Below are positions 35,425 through 43,104 of a stretch of 64,000 nt of DNA, piece by piece. Positions within the stretch are counted from its first letter, which is position 1, and the number at the start of each line of letters is the position of its first letter. Location: contig JAFPUN010000003.1 in the NCBI GenBank assembly GCA_017395365.1, positions 310,001-374,000 on the forward strand, written 5' to 3'. The position numbers were made by a program, and so were the translations under genes. The stretch comes from Bacteroidales bacterium (GTDB lineage: Bacteria > Bacteroidota > Bacteroidia > Bacteroidales > F082). Below the pieces are notes generated by a model that was given only the letters and a program-made list of their open reading frames with translations, ran no database searches and was not told where the DNA came from.

Positions 35425-35768
35425 ATGAAAGCGAGGCTATTCATAGCATTGTTGGCTTTTGCCTTTACGGTAGCTTGTTCTATGGTGTTCTCACCCCCAA
35501 TGGCATTGATGCAGTGGCCGAGGCTGGCATAGAAGTGCGCCCCTACATGTTCTACCCCAACCCCGCCCAAGACCAACTCCGCCTGCAGTACTCGCCCGAT
35601 GTGCAGCCCAAGCAAATCGAGCTCTACGACCTGCAAGGCCGCCTGGTGCGCTCGCAGGGCAGCGCCTTCGAGAGCTTCGACATGGGCCAGTTGCCCACGG
35701 GCACCTACACGATGCGCGTCATCATGGACGACGGGCAGGTGTTCACCGATAAGGTGGTGAAGGAGTAA
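35425..35768 (+). pseudogene. Signal peptide joined to a T9SS sorting domain, frameshifted, no cargo
   Basis: The ATG at 35425 starts a good lipoprotein-type signal (MKARLFIALLAFAFTVACS) that ends at a TAG (35530-35532). In the next frame a type A sorting domain (FYPNPAQDQLRLQYSPDV ... VIMDDGQVFTDKVVKE) runs to the TAA at 35766. One extra C in the run at 35494-35498 would join them into a protein of about 115 residues with no functional domain between. The last 213 bp are nearly identical to the end of the gene at 35938. It may be an internally deleted cargo gene, a slippage-switched small surface protein, or an error in the assembled sequence. Confidence 0.7.
35556..35768 (+). repeat. Duplicated 213-bp sorting-domain DNA, copy 1
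   Basis: It aligns without gaps to 37684-37896, with long identical stretches, for example the 60 or so bases encoding QDQLRLQYSPDVQPKQIELYD and the last 45 bases. The similarity at silent positions shows recent duplication or gene conversion. Confidence 0.85.
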
Positions 35769-35837
35769 AAATAAGGATTGTATCTCATGTCGTGCGGTGA
35801 TGTATGTATTTGGTTGAATATAAACACGCTAAATAGA

Positions 35838-35896
35838 ATCCGCACCAAACCGCACCTTGTTTTTCTTGACAAGATTCGCAAGAGCATTTACCTTTG
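35838..35896 (+). promoter_or_regulatory. Promoter with double CCGCACC operator, upstream of the BspA-like gene
   Basis: ATCCGCACCA (35838-35847) and AACCGCACCT (35848-35857) in tandem, then TTTTTCTTGACA with the -33 TTG, a 20-nt spacer and TACCTTTG (35889-35896). Same order, spacing and orientation relative to the gene as at 15494-15556, about 20 kb away. Confidence 0.75.
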
Positions 35897-35937
35897 TGCG
35901 AAAACACAAACACCGCACACAACCAAACTTTTATAAC

Positions 35938-37896
35938 ATGAGAAAACTCATTTTATCTTTAGTCATCCTGGCAGGCTTCGCCATGCAAGCCTTGGCCTAC
36001 GATTTCCAATCGGGAAATCTGTTGTACACAATCGTCAGCTCGGACCCGGCCAGGGTGAGAGTGGTCGGTCACATCAATGGTGCGGAAGCAGAAGGTGAAC
36101 TAATAATTCCTGAGACGGTGGAATATGAAGGCATCCAATATTCAGTCGCGGAAATCGGGAAAAATGCTTTCAGAGGTTGTTCGCATTTGCATGGAAGACT
36201 CGTTATTCCACCAACGGTAACTAAAATTGGAATAGCGGCTTTCATGGAGTGTAGCGGTTTTAGCGGAGATCTTGTCATTCCCAATAATGTTGACACTATA
36301 CTGACAGGTGCCTTTAGTAATTGTAGTGGATTCGATGGCCATCTTTATATTTCAGAGTCCATGAAAAGGATTTATTTGGAAACGTTTAGTGGTTGTTCTG
36401 GTTTGACAGGCACTTTGAACATTCCTGAATCCGTGACAGAAATAGATGCGGATGCTTTCTCGGCTTGCAGAGGTTTTACAGGCACGCTTGTCATCCCCAG
36501 TTCCGTGAAAGAGATTGGCATGAATGCATCGCAAAACTCATACGGAGCCTTTCAAGGTTGTACGGGGATCACAGGACTGATGCTCCATGATTCGGTACGT
36601 ATCATCGGTTATTGTTGCTTTGCTCAAACAGGTATTACGGGAGAGATAGTTTTTCCTTCGGGAATAACAGAGATTTGGTCATACGCATTTAGTGAATGCC
36701 ATGGTTTGAATGGAATTGTCTTGAACGAGGGATTGGAGTATATAGGTTCGAGGGCGTTTAAGGATTGTGGAGGACTCACCGGTGAATTGGTTATTCCTTC
36801 CTCTGTAAAAGAAATCAAGTCTTATGCCTTCCAAGGGTGTTCGGGTATTAACAGTGTTGTATTGAGAGAACCACCTGATAGTTTTGAGGTTGGGGTCTTT
36901 AGTTTTTGTAGCAGCGTTACTTCCGTTATCCTACCCGATGGCATGGTAAAAACAGGAGGTCATGCTTTTGACGGCTGTACAAATCTTTCATCCGTCTCAT
37001 TGCCTCAAAGTATAACAGTTATCAGTGCAGCAAGTTTTACGGGCTGTACGGCGTTAACCCATATTGATTTTCCAGAGAATCTGAAAGTCATCGATAACAG
37101 TGCTTTTTGGAGGAGTGGGCTTTCTGATACATTAGTCTTACCAAAGTCAATAGAGAGGATAGATGTTTTGGCCTTTTGTGAGACCAACATCACGGAGGCC
37201 GTTTTTGGAGAATCCCTAAAGGAACTTTGGGAAAACGCTTTTAGCATGACCCCATATCTGAACAAGATCGTACTACAAGGTTCGGTTCCTCCATCGTTTC
37301 ATCCAGAAGACCAAGTTTCTTTACAGATGCAACGAGATATTCCCATTATTGTCCCATGCGGCACCCGAGAAACCTACCAAAACACGCCAGGGTGGAATGT
37401 GTTCTCCAACATACAAGATGACATGACCGTCTTGTTCTCCGCCGTTTCCTCCGACGAAACCGCAGGAACGGTCCATATCCTAAAAGAAGCTTCCTGTGAG
37501 GACAGAACGGTTGAAGTAGAAGCAGAACCCTATGAAGGTTGGGCATTTGCGTATTGGAAGGCCAACGGAGAAAGGATTTCAGGCGATAACCCTTATAGTT
37601 TTGAGCTTGTGGAAGACACAGAGCTGGTCGCATACTTCTCGGAAACGGGTTTGAATGAGATGGAACAGCTATTCAAAGTCTTTCCCAACCCAGCCCAAGA
37701 CCAACTCCGCCTGCAGTACTCGCCCGATGTGCAGCCCAAGCAAATCGAGCTCTACGACCAGCAAGGCCGCCTCGTGCGCTTGCAAGGCAACGCCTTCGAG
37801 ACCTTCGACCTCGGCTCGCTGCCCATCGGCACCTACACGCTGCGCGTCATCATGGACGACGGGCAGGTGTTCACCGATAAGGTGGTGAAGGAATGA
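35938..37896 (+). CDS. BspA-like leucine-rich-repeat surface protein with T9SS sorting domain
   Basis: 652 residues. Signal peptide MRKLILSLVILAGFAMQALA, then about 17 BspA-type leucine-rich repeats with the pattern ...LVIPSSVKEIGxxAFxxCSGL... (residues about 55-460), a beta domain (TVEVEAEPYEGWAFAYWKANGE), and a type A sorting domain. BspA-like proteins bind host matrix or other bacteria. The LRR part is AT-rich with different codon use, while the sorting domain is GC-rich and nearly identical to DNA at 35556-35768, so the two parts have separate histories. The ATG at 35938 is chosen because the promoter (-7 box at 35889) would lie inside any longer version. Confidence 0.92.
   Translation: MRKLILSLVILAGFAMQALAYDFQSGNLLYTIVSSDPARVRVVGHINGAEAEGELIIPETVEYEGIQYSVAEIGKNAFRGCSHLHGRLVIPPTVTKIGIAAFMECSGFSGDLVIPNNVDTILTGAFSNCSGFDGHLYISESMKRIYLETFSGCSGLTGTLNIPESVTEIDADAFSACRGFTGTLVIPSSVKEIGMNASQNSYGAFQGCTGITGLMLHDSVRIIGYCCFAQTGITGEIVFPSGITEIWSYAFSECHGLNGIVLNEGLEYIGSRAFKDCGGLTGELVIPSSVKEIKSYAFQGCSGINSVVLREPPDSFEVGVFSFCSSVTSVILPDGMVKTGGHAFDGCTNLSSVSLPQSITVISAASFTGCTALTHIDFPENLKVIDNSAFWRSGLSDTLVLPKSIERIDVLAFCETNITEAVFGESLKELWENAFSMTPYLNKIVLQGSVPPSFHPEDQVSLQMQRDIPIIVPCGTRETYQNTPGWNVFSNIQDDMTVLFSAVSSDETAGTVHILKEASCEDRTVEVEAEPYEGWAFAYWKANGERISGDNPYSFELVEDTELVAYFSETGLNEMEQLFKVFPNPAQDQLRLQYSPDVQPKQIELYDQQGRLVRLQGNAFETFDLGSLPIGTYTLRVIMDDGQVFTDKVVKE
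37684..37896 (+). repeat. Duplicated 213-bp sorting-domain DNA, copy 2
   Basis: Partner of 35556-35768; it forms the 3' end of the BspA-like gene. Confidence 0.85.
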
Positions 37897-37932
37897 AGAC
37901 GGGGATTGCTAATGCACCAAAACTTGGAAAAC

Positions 37933-37962
37933 AGGGAAACTCAAAAGGGTTTCCCTATTTTT
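37933..37962 (+). terminator. Terminator of the BspA-like gene
   Basis: AGGGAAAC (37933-37940) pairs with GTTTCCCT (37949-37956), followed by ATTTTT. Confidence 0.8.
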
Positions 37963-39148
37963 ATGGTTTCAGCGGCTCTGCCTCCGGCAACTGCACTGTA
38001 GTGTCGGCCATAAAGCCGAAAGTCACATCAACGGGGATAATCCAAGTGGTATTGCACAAAATGACAAGAAAACGATGACGGCGCACATCGCGGAGGATGG
38101 CGCTGCGGTAGCCTTTCCACCAACCGAAATGGAAATAGATGTCGGGGTATTCCTGGCTCAAACGCCAGCCGAAGCCATAGTTCTCACCGTTCTTCCAGTC
38201 GGGCGAGCCCGGCACGAAGGCCTCGGCCTGCAGGCTGTCGGGCAGCAACAGGTGCGCGTCCAAGGCCTGATTATATTTCCAGATGTCCTCCACCGTCGAA
38301 TACATGATCTTGTCGCCCATCACACCATTGAGATAGTCGTTTTGCGTCTTCACCGGACCACTGCGATACATATCGTGACCTTGCACTTCGGTAGGCACAT
38401 ACATCGAGACCTCAAACTCATTGCGCATGGAATAGATATAGGAGCTGTTCATGCCTACGGGCTCGAAGATACGCTCGCGCATGAAGTCCTCAAAATGCTG
38501 TTGGCTCACCCGCTCCACCACCGTGGCCAACAGGGCATAGTTGATGTTGTTGTAGAAATAGACCGCATCGGGGGCACCATAGACCTCCGGCTTCTTGTCG
38601 ATGAGCATCTTGATCAACGCCTCGTTGGAAAAGGGCTTTTTGCGGTCGGGCCAGAACTCGTCGGCCATCGAGTCGTAGCGCGGCAAGCCCGAGCGGTGGG
38701 TGAGCAGCATCCTGACCGTCACCCCTTCATAGGGAAACTCGGGGATGTACTTCTTGATGTCCGTATCGTAGTCGAGTTTTCCGTCGGCCTTCAAGAGCAT
38801 GATGGCTTCGGCGGTGAACATCTTCGAGTCGGACGAGAGCTGGAAGGCGTCATCGATGCGCAACGAGTCCTTTTGGCGCTTGGTCAGGTCGCGCCATCCA
38901 AAGGCTTTTTCATAAACAATCTCCCCCTGCTCGGCATAGAGCACCACGCCATTCAGGCCATTGCGCGACAAGTCGGAAAAGACCTTGTCGGCCTGCTTGG
39001 CGCGTTTGGCCACTATGGCCTTGTTCATGTCGAAAAACAGGCTGTCGACATTCAGGACGGGCACCTCGTGGCCACAGCGACGACTACAAAGGACGACCGA
39101 TCCGGTAACAAGCAGAAGAAGTACTATGAGAAAGGTTTTTCGCTTCAT
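37961..39148 (-). CDS. Serine hydrolase of the beta-lactamase/penicillin-binding-protein family
   Basis: 395 residues. Lipoprotein-like signal (TFLIVLLLLVTGSVVLC) followed by a class C beta-lactamase-type domain. The active-site SxxK is SDSK in FQLSSDSKMFTAEAIM, the second motif is YNN in YFYNNINYALLATVVE, and the third is HFG in YFHFGWWKGYRS. Also present: VTVRMLLTHRSGLPRYDS and DIKKYIPEFPYEGV. It may be a D-peptidase or esterase acting in the periplasm; true beta-lactamase activity is not implied. The start at 39148 opens the signal; an in-frame ATG at 39169 is possible. A TACTTTTG box just upstream is a likely -7 element. Confidence 0.9.
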   Translation of the reverse strand: MKRKTFLIVLLLLVTGSVVLCSRRCGHEVPVLNVDSLFFDMNKAIVAKRAKQADKVFSDLSRNGLNGVVLYAEQGEIVYEKAFGWRDLTKRQKDSLRIDDAFQLSSDSKMFTAEAIMLLKADGKLDYDTDIKKYIPEFPYEGVTVRMLLTHRSGLPRYDSMADEFWPDRKKPFSNEALIKMLIDKKPEVYGAPDAVYFYNNINYALLATVVERVSQQHFEDFMRERIFEPVGMNSSYIYSMRNEFEVSMYVPTEVQGHDMYRSGPVKTQNDYLNGVMGDKIMYSTVEDIWKYNQALDAHLLLPDSLQAEAFVPGSPDWKNGENYGFGWRLSQEYPDIYFHFGWWKGYRSAILRDVRRHRFLVILCNTTWIIPVDVTFGFMADTTVQLPEAEPLKP

Positions 39149-39282
39149 TTTCGAGGCAAAAGTAAGCAAAAGAGGCTTTCGTTTTGCCTATTTTGGGCCA
39201 AAATGAAGAATTCTACCGTGTAATTCGCTAATAATTACTACTTTTGCAGCCCGAAACACAACCTAATACATTTCATTATTTC

Positions 39283-41412
39283 ATGTCACAATTTACCGAT
39301 TTTGGATTGAATCCCGCTCTGTTGAGGGCTATTAAGGAGCTGGGGTTCGAGAATCCTATGCCTATCCAGGAACAAACGATTCCTGTGCTCCTCGAGCAAG
39401 ATGTTGACTTTGTTGGTCTTGCACAGACGGGAACGGGTAAGACGGCTGCCTTTGGCTTGCCGTTGTTGAACAAGATTGATGCCGAGCAGCGTTGCATTCA
39501 GGCGTTGCTCCTCTGTCCGACGCGCGAGCTCTGCATGCAGATCACCCGTGACTTGCGCAACTATGCCAGGTACATTCCCGAAATCCTGATTGTGCCCGTC
39601 TATGGCGGTGCCAGCATCGAACTACAGTTCAAGGACCTAGCCAAGAAACCGCAGATTATCGTGGCCACGCCCGGCCGTCTGCGCGATATGATCCGCCGCA
39701 ACCGCGTCGACTTCACCAATGTGAAGACCATGATCCTCGACGAGGCCGACGAGATGCTGAACATGGGCTTCCAAGAGGAGGTCGACGACATCCTCGAGTA
39801 CATGCCCAAGGAAGGACGCCACACCATGCTCTTCTCGGCCACCATGCCGAAAGAGGTGGAGGCCATCCTCAACAAGTACATGACCGACCCCGTGAAGGTG
39901 GCCGTGGGCGAACGCAATAGCGGCACCGCCAATGTCGACCACATCTACTACATGATGGCCGCCAAGGACCGTTACTCGGTGCTGAAGCGCATCATCGACT
40001 ACACGCCGTCCATCTATGGCATCATCTTCTGCCGCACCAAGCTGGAGACGCAGGAGATTGCCGACAACCTGATTCAGGATGGCTATAACGCCGCCGCCTT
40101 GCATGGCGACCTCTCGCAAGGCATGCGCGACAATGTGATGGACCACTTCCGCAAACGCAGCCTGCAACTGTTGGTGGCTACCGACGTTGCCGCCCGTGGC
40201 ATCGACGTGAAGGAACTGACGCATATCATCAACTACAACCTGCCCGACGACATCGAGACCTACGTGCACCGCAGCGGCCGTACGGGTCGCGCCGACAAAC
40301 GCGGTATCTGCTTGAGCCTCATTAATTTGCGCGAGAAGAGCAAAATCAAGAAGATTGAAAAAATCGTGGGTCGTCCCTTCGAGAAGGCCATGATCCCGAC
40401 AGGCAAGGAAGTGTGCGAGAAACAACTCTTCAACCACATCGACCGCATCGAGCATGTCGACATCAACCGTGAGGAGATCGACGACTACCTGCCCGTGGTC
40501 TTCCGCAAGCTCGATTGGATGAGCCGCGAGGAACTCATCACCCGCATGGTGGCGCTCAACTTCAACCGTTTCCTGGATTACTATAAGGACGCTGTCGACC
40601 TCAATGTCACCGAGCGCGAGGAGAAGAAAGACCGCAAGGAGCGTCAGATAGAGCGTGAGCATCGCGACGAGACCATGAAACGCCTCTACTTCGGCATGGG
40701 CAAGAACGACCATATCCTGCCACAGAAGATCATCGGCAAGATCAACGATGTCACCCGTTCGAAGAACATCCCGATCGGTCGCATCGACCTCTATCCCGAC
40801 TTCTCGTATGTCGATGTGGAAGAGAGCTTCGTCCCGCTGATTCTCGAATGCTTCGCCGACCCGCACAGCAACCCGCGCGGCATCGTGGTGGAGATCGCCA
40901 AGGAACAGCCTGAACGCAAGAAAGCCAGCGGCGGTGAGAAGAAAGGCTCTAGCGAACGCAAAGAACGCAAGGAGCGTCGCGACCGCGACGAATTCCGCGA
41001 AAAACGCGAACGCCGCGACGATGACTTCGCCGAGAAGAAATCGAAGAAGAAAAAGAAGGACCGTGATGACGACCGTCCCTACTACAAGTCGGAGCGTTCG
41101 CGCGACGGTCGCGAATGGCTCGAGCCCGATTGGAAAGAGCATCTTGACGACATCGAGGTCTTCATCGACGATGACGACCGTCCGAGCCGCAAGCAGCGCA
41201 ATGCCGAGCGTGGCTTCGGTGCCAAGAAAGGCAACGGAAGCGCGTCATCGAGAGGCGGCAGCTCAAGAGGTGGCTCGTCGAGAGGTGGTGGTTCTAGAGG
41301 CAGTTCAAGAGGCTCTTCTTCGAGAGCGTCGGGGCGTGGCCGCCGTGGCGCCAGCCGCTATGAGGACGACTTCTATGCACCGCGCCGCCGTGGCGGAGGT
41401 AGAAGGAGATGA
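39283..41412 (+). CDS. DEAD-box RNA helicase with DbpA-like RNA-binding domain and RG-rich tail
   Basis: 709 residues. Helicase core: Q motif FTDFGLNPALLRAIKELGF...MPIQEQTIP, AQTGTGKTAA (near residue 47), PTRELCMQI, DEADEML (near 150), SAT, and HRSGRTGRA (near 330). A DbpA-type RNA-binding domain follows (ILPQKIIGKINDVTRSKNIP ... FVPLILECF, about 480-540). The last 170 residues are strongly charged and then RG/RGG-rich (SRGGSSRGGSSRGGGSRGSS, ending RRRGGGRRR). It resembles CsdA/DeaD helicases of ribosome assembly and cold response. The RGG tail may drive RNA condensation. Start MSQFTDFGLN at 39283. Confidence 0.95.
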   Translation: MSQFTDFGLNPALLRAIKELGFENPMPIQEQTIPVLLEQDVDFVGLAQTGTGKTAAFGLPLLNKIDAEQRCIQALLLCPTRELCMQITRDLRNYARYIPEILIVPVYGGASIELQFKDLAKKPQIIVATPGRLRDMIRRNRVDFTNVKTMILDEADEMLNMGFQEEVDDILEYMPKEGRHTMLFSATMPKEVEAILNKYMTDPVKVAVGERNSGTANVDHIYYMMAAKDRYSVLKRIIDYTPSIYGIIFCRTKLETQEIADNLIQDGYNAAALHGDLSQGMRDNVMDHFRKRSLQLLVATDVAARGIDVKELTHIINYNLPDDIETYVHRSGRTGRADKRGICLSLINLREKSKIKKIEKIVGRPFEKAMIPTGKEVCEKQLFNHIDRIEHVDINREEIDDYLPVVFRKLDWMSREELITRMVALNFNRFLDYYKDAVDLNVTEREEKKDRKERQIEREHRDETMKRLYFGMGKNDHILPQKIIGKINDVTRSKNIPIGRIDLYPDFSYVDVEESFVPLILECFADPHSNPRGIVVEIAKEQPERKKASGGEKKGSSERKERKERRDRDEFREKRERRDDDFAEKKSKKKKKDRDDDRPYYKSERSRDGREWLEPDWKEHLDDIEVFIDDDDRPSRKQRNAERGFGAKKGNGSASSRGGSSRGGSSRGGGSRGSSRGSSSRASGRGRRGASRYEDDFYAPRRRGGGRRR

Positions 41413-41420
41413 TTTTTTAG

Positions 41421-41447
41421 TCACAAAACCGACAAAACCATCAAAAC
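41421..41447 (+). repeat. Left inverted repeat flanking the GxxExxY gene
   Basis: TCACAAAACC-GACAAAAC-CATCAAAAC. It pairs at 23 of 27 positions with 42035-42061, on the other side of the gene. Between this arm and the gene lies a hairpin GCAACGGC/GCCGTTGC (41464-41491). Confidence 0.75.
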
Positions 41448-41496
41448 AATGGTCGTGGGAACAAGCAACGGCTCGCAACCGCTTGCCGTTGCCCCC

Positions 41497-41515
41497 CCGA
41501 CTAACGTCGGTTTTT
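41497..41515 (+). terminator. Short hairpin with T run after the helicase gene
   Basis: CCGAC-TAAC-GTCGG followed by TTTTT, lying 85 nt after the helicase stop and 15 nt before the GxxExxY start. Confidence 0.6.
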
Positions 41516-41529
41516 AAAACACAATCGGT

Positions 41530-41964
41530 ATGATAGATATTGAGGTTTTAAAAACTTATGCCTACGATACAATAGGCGCAATTCATGAGGTTCATAAGGA
41601 ATTGGGGCCGGGGTTGAATGAAAAAGTCTATCAAGAAGGACTTCAATTGGAACTGACGGAGAGAAGTATTCCCTTCAAAAGGGAATTGACATTCCATCCT
41701 TTATATCATGGCAAGGAAATGGAATCTACATATCGGTTGGATTTCTTGGTAAATGATGATATTATTATTGAGTTGAAGTCTGTTGAGAGTTTAAACAATG
41801 AACATAAAGCTCAATTGTTCAACTATATGAGACTAATAAAAGCTTCTGTGGGTATTTTGGTGAACTTCTTTCCGAGATTTGCCGAAATCGAACGTTATTT
41901 CTTTGATCCAGAAAGCAATGAAGTATATGGCTCTGATGGTTTTCCAATTAGAAAATACCATTGA
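41530..41964 (+). CDS. GxxExxY protein, PD-(D/E)xK nuclease-like
   Basis: 144 residues. The family motif GxxExxY is GLNEKVY (near residue 29). The putative nuclease residues follow: Asp in TYRLDFLV and Glu/Lys in IIIELKS, the PD-(D/E)xK pattern. The function of the family is not established; its members are scattered in many copies through Bacteroidota genomes. The gene is clearly more AT-rich than menA or the helicase gene, and it is framed by 27-nt inverted repeats at 41421 and 42035, so it looks like an inserted cassette. It may be a nuclease that acts on the element or on nucleic-acid ends (inference). Confidence 0.85.
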   Translation: MIDIEVLKTYAYDTIGAIHEVHKELGPGLNEKVYQEGLQLELTERSIPFKRELTFHPLYHGKEMESTYRLDFLVNDDIIIELKSVESLNNEHKAQLFNYMRLIKASVGILVNFFPRFAEIERYFFDPESNEVYGSDGFPIRKYH

Positions 41965-42034
41965 AGTTCAAGTGCATCCGAAGGATGCGTCGGAAAGGAG
42001 CCGGTTGGCGACTTTCCCTGTTTAGCAAAAAGAG

Positions 42035-42061
42035 GTTTTGTAAGTTTTGTAGGTTTTGTGA
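42035..42061 (-). repeat. Right inverted repeat flanking the GxxExxY gene
   Basis: Reverse complement TCACAAAACC-TACAAAAC-TTACAAAAC. Between it and the gene stands the hairpin GCATCC-GAA-GGATGC (about 41974-41988). It ends 11 nt before menA. Confidence 0.75.
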
Positions 42062-42072
42062 TATAAATAACT

Positions 42073-43008
42073 ATGGCAAAGTTTAAAACATGGATCAAAG
42101 CCTCCCGTCCGAGGACGGTGCTGCTCTCTTTTTCGGGGGTGATGTTGGGCGGTTTTTTGGCAGCCCGCTTGGCCATCAACGGAGAGTTCTTTTATCCTTT
42201 CCCCATCCTTTTCGCTGCTATCACAGCCGTGTTGCTTCAAATTCTCTCCAACCTCGCCAACGACTACGGCGACTTCAAGAAAGGCACAGACAACGCGAAG
42301 CGCGTTGGTCCCCAGCGGGAGATGCAGAGTGGTGCCATCACGGAGAAGGAAATGAAATGGGCGTTAGTCATAGTGAGTGGATTATGCTTGTTGTCTGGTT
42401 TCTTGTTGCTTTTTGTGTATTACGTTGCCCAAGTAGCTGTGGTGCCTCATTATCGCTTTTTGTTTGTGCTGTCGTTCTTTATTGCCCTTGGCATAGGGGC
42501 TGTTTTAGCAGCCTTGCTTTACACCTTGGGCAAACGTCCATACGGCTATCGTGGACTAGGCGACCTATTCTGCTTCCTCTTCTTTGGTTGGGCGGCCGTG
42601 GCAGGTACCTATTATTTGTCCGCTCCTTGGTTCGATTTCAGCGTCTTGCTTCCGGCAACGGCCATGGGTTTCCTTTCCAATGCCGTGCTCAACATCAACA
42701 ACATGCGCGACTATGAGAACGACAAGGCCTCGGGCAAGAACAGCCTTGTGGTAAAACTGGGGTTGAAAAAGGCATTCATTTACCATTGCCTGCTCATCGG
42801 TGGTGCTTTTGTCTGCCTCACGGTTTATCTCGTCATGCACCAAGCGGCATGGTATTCCTACCTGTTCTTATTGCTTTCCATCCTATTCATCAAAGACTTA
42901 ATCGCCATCAAGAAGACTAAACCCGAGCTGCTTGACCCGTTTTTGGGCCGACAGGTGAAGCATAGTTTCTTGCTTGTGGTAGTTTTTGGAGTTTTGCTGT
43001 TAGTTTGA
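42073..43008 (+). CDS. menA: 1,4-dihydroxy-2-naphthoate polyprenyltransferase
   Basis: 311 residues. Inner-membrane UbiA-family enzyme that attaches the isoprenoid tail in menaquinone synthesis. The first Asp-rich motif is NLANDYGDFKKGTDNAKR (near residue 62) and the second NNMRDYENDKASGKNSLVVKLG (near 213). Eight or nine membrane helices are visible. GPQREMQSGAIT is typical of MenA. It indicates anaerobic respiration with menaquinone. The other men genes are not in the window. Confidence 0.93.
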   Translation: MAKFKTWIKASRPRTVLLSFSGVMLGGFLAARLAINGEFFYPFPILFAAITAVLLQILSNLANDYGDFKKGTDNAKRVGPQREMQSGAITEKEMKWALVIVSGLCLLSGFLLLFVYYVAQVAVVPHYRFLFVLSFFIALGIGAVLAALLYTLGKRPYGYRGLGDLFCFLFFGWAAVAGTYYLSAPWFDFSVLLPATAMGFLSNAVLNINNMRDYENDKASGKNSLVVKLGLKKAFIYHCLLIGGAFVCLTVYLVMHQAAWYSYLFLLLSILFIKDLIAIKKTKPELLDPFLGRQVKHSFLLVVVFGVLLLV

Positions 43009-43104
43009 TAGATATTTTTCACCTAATTATTAGGCTATTATTTAAATTTGTTCTTATTTTTGCAACGAAAAATCTAATCAACACAACATTAAAAACTTAT
43101 CCCT

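Noticed and set aside
39637..41142. A 501-codon open frame opposite the DEAD-box gene
   Set aside because: Antisense shadow of a strongly biased coding sequence. The translated product has long low-complexity hydrophobic and His-rich stretches and no family match.
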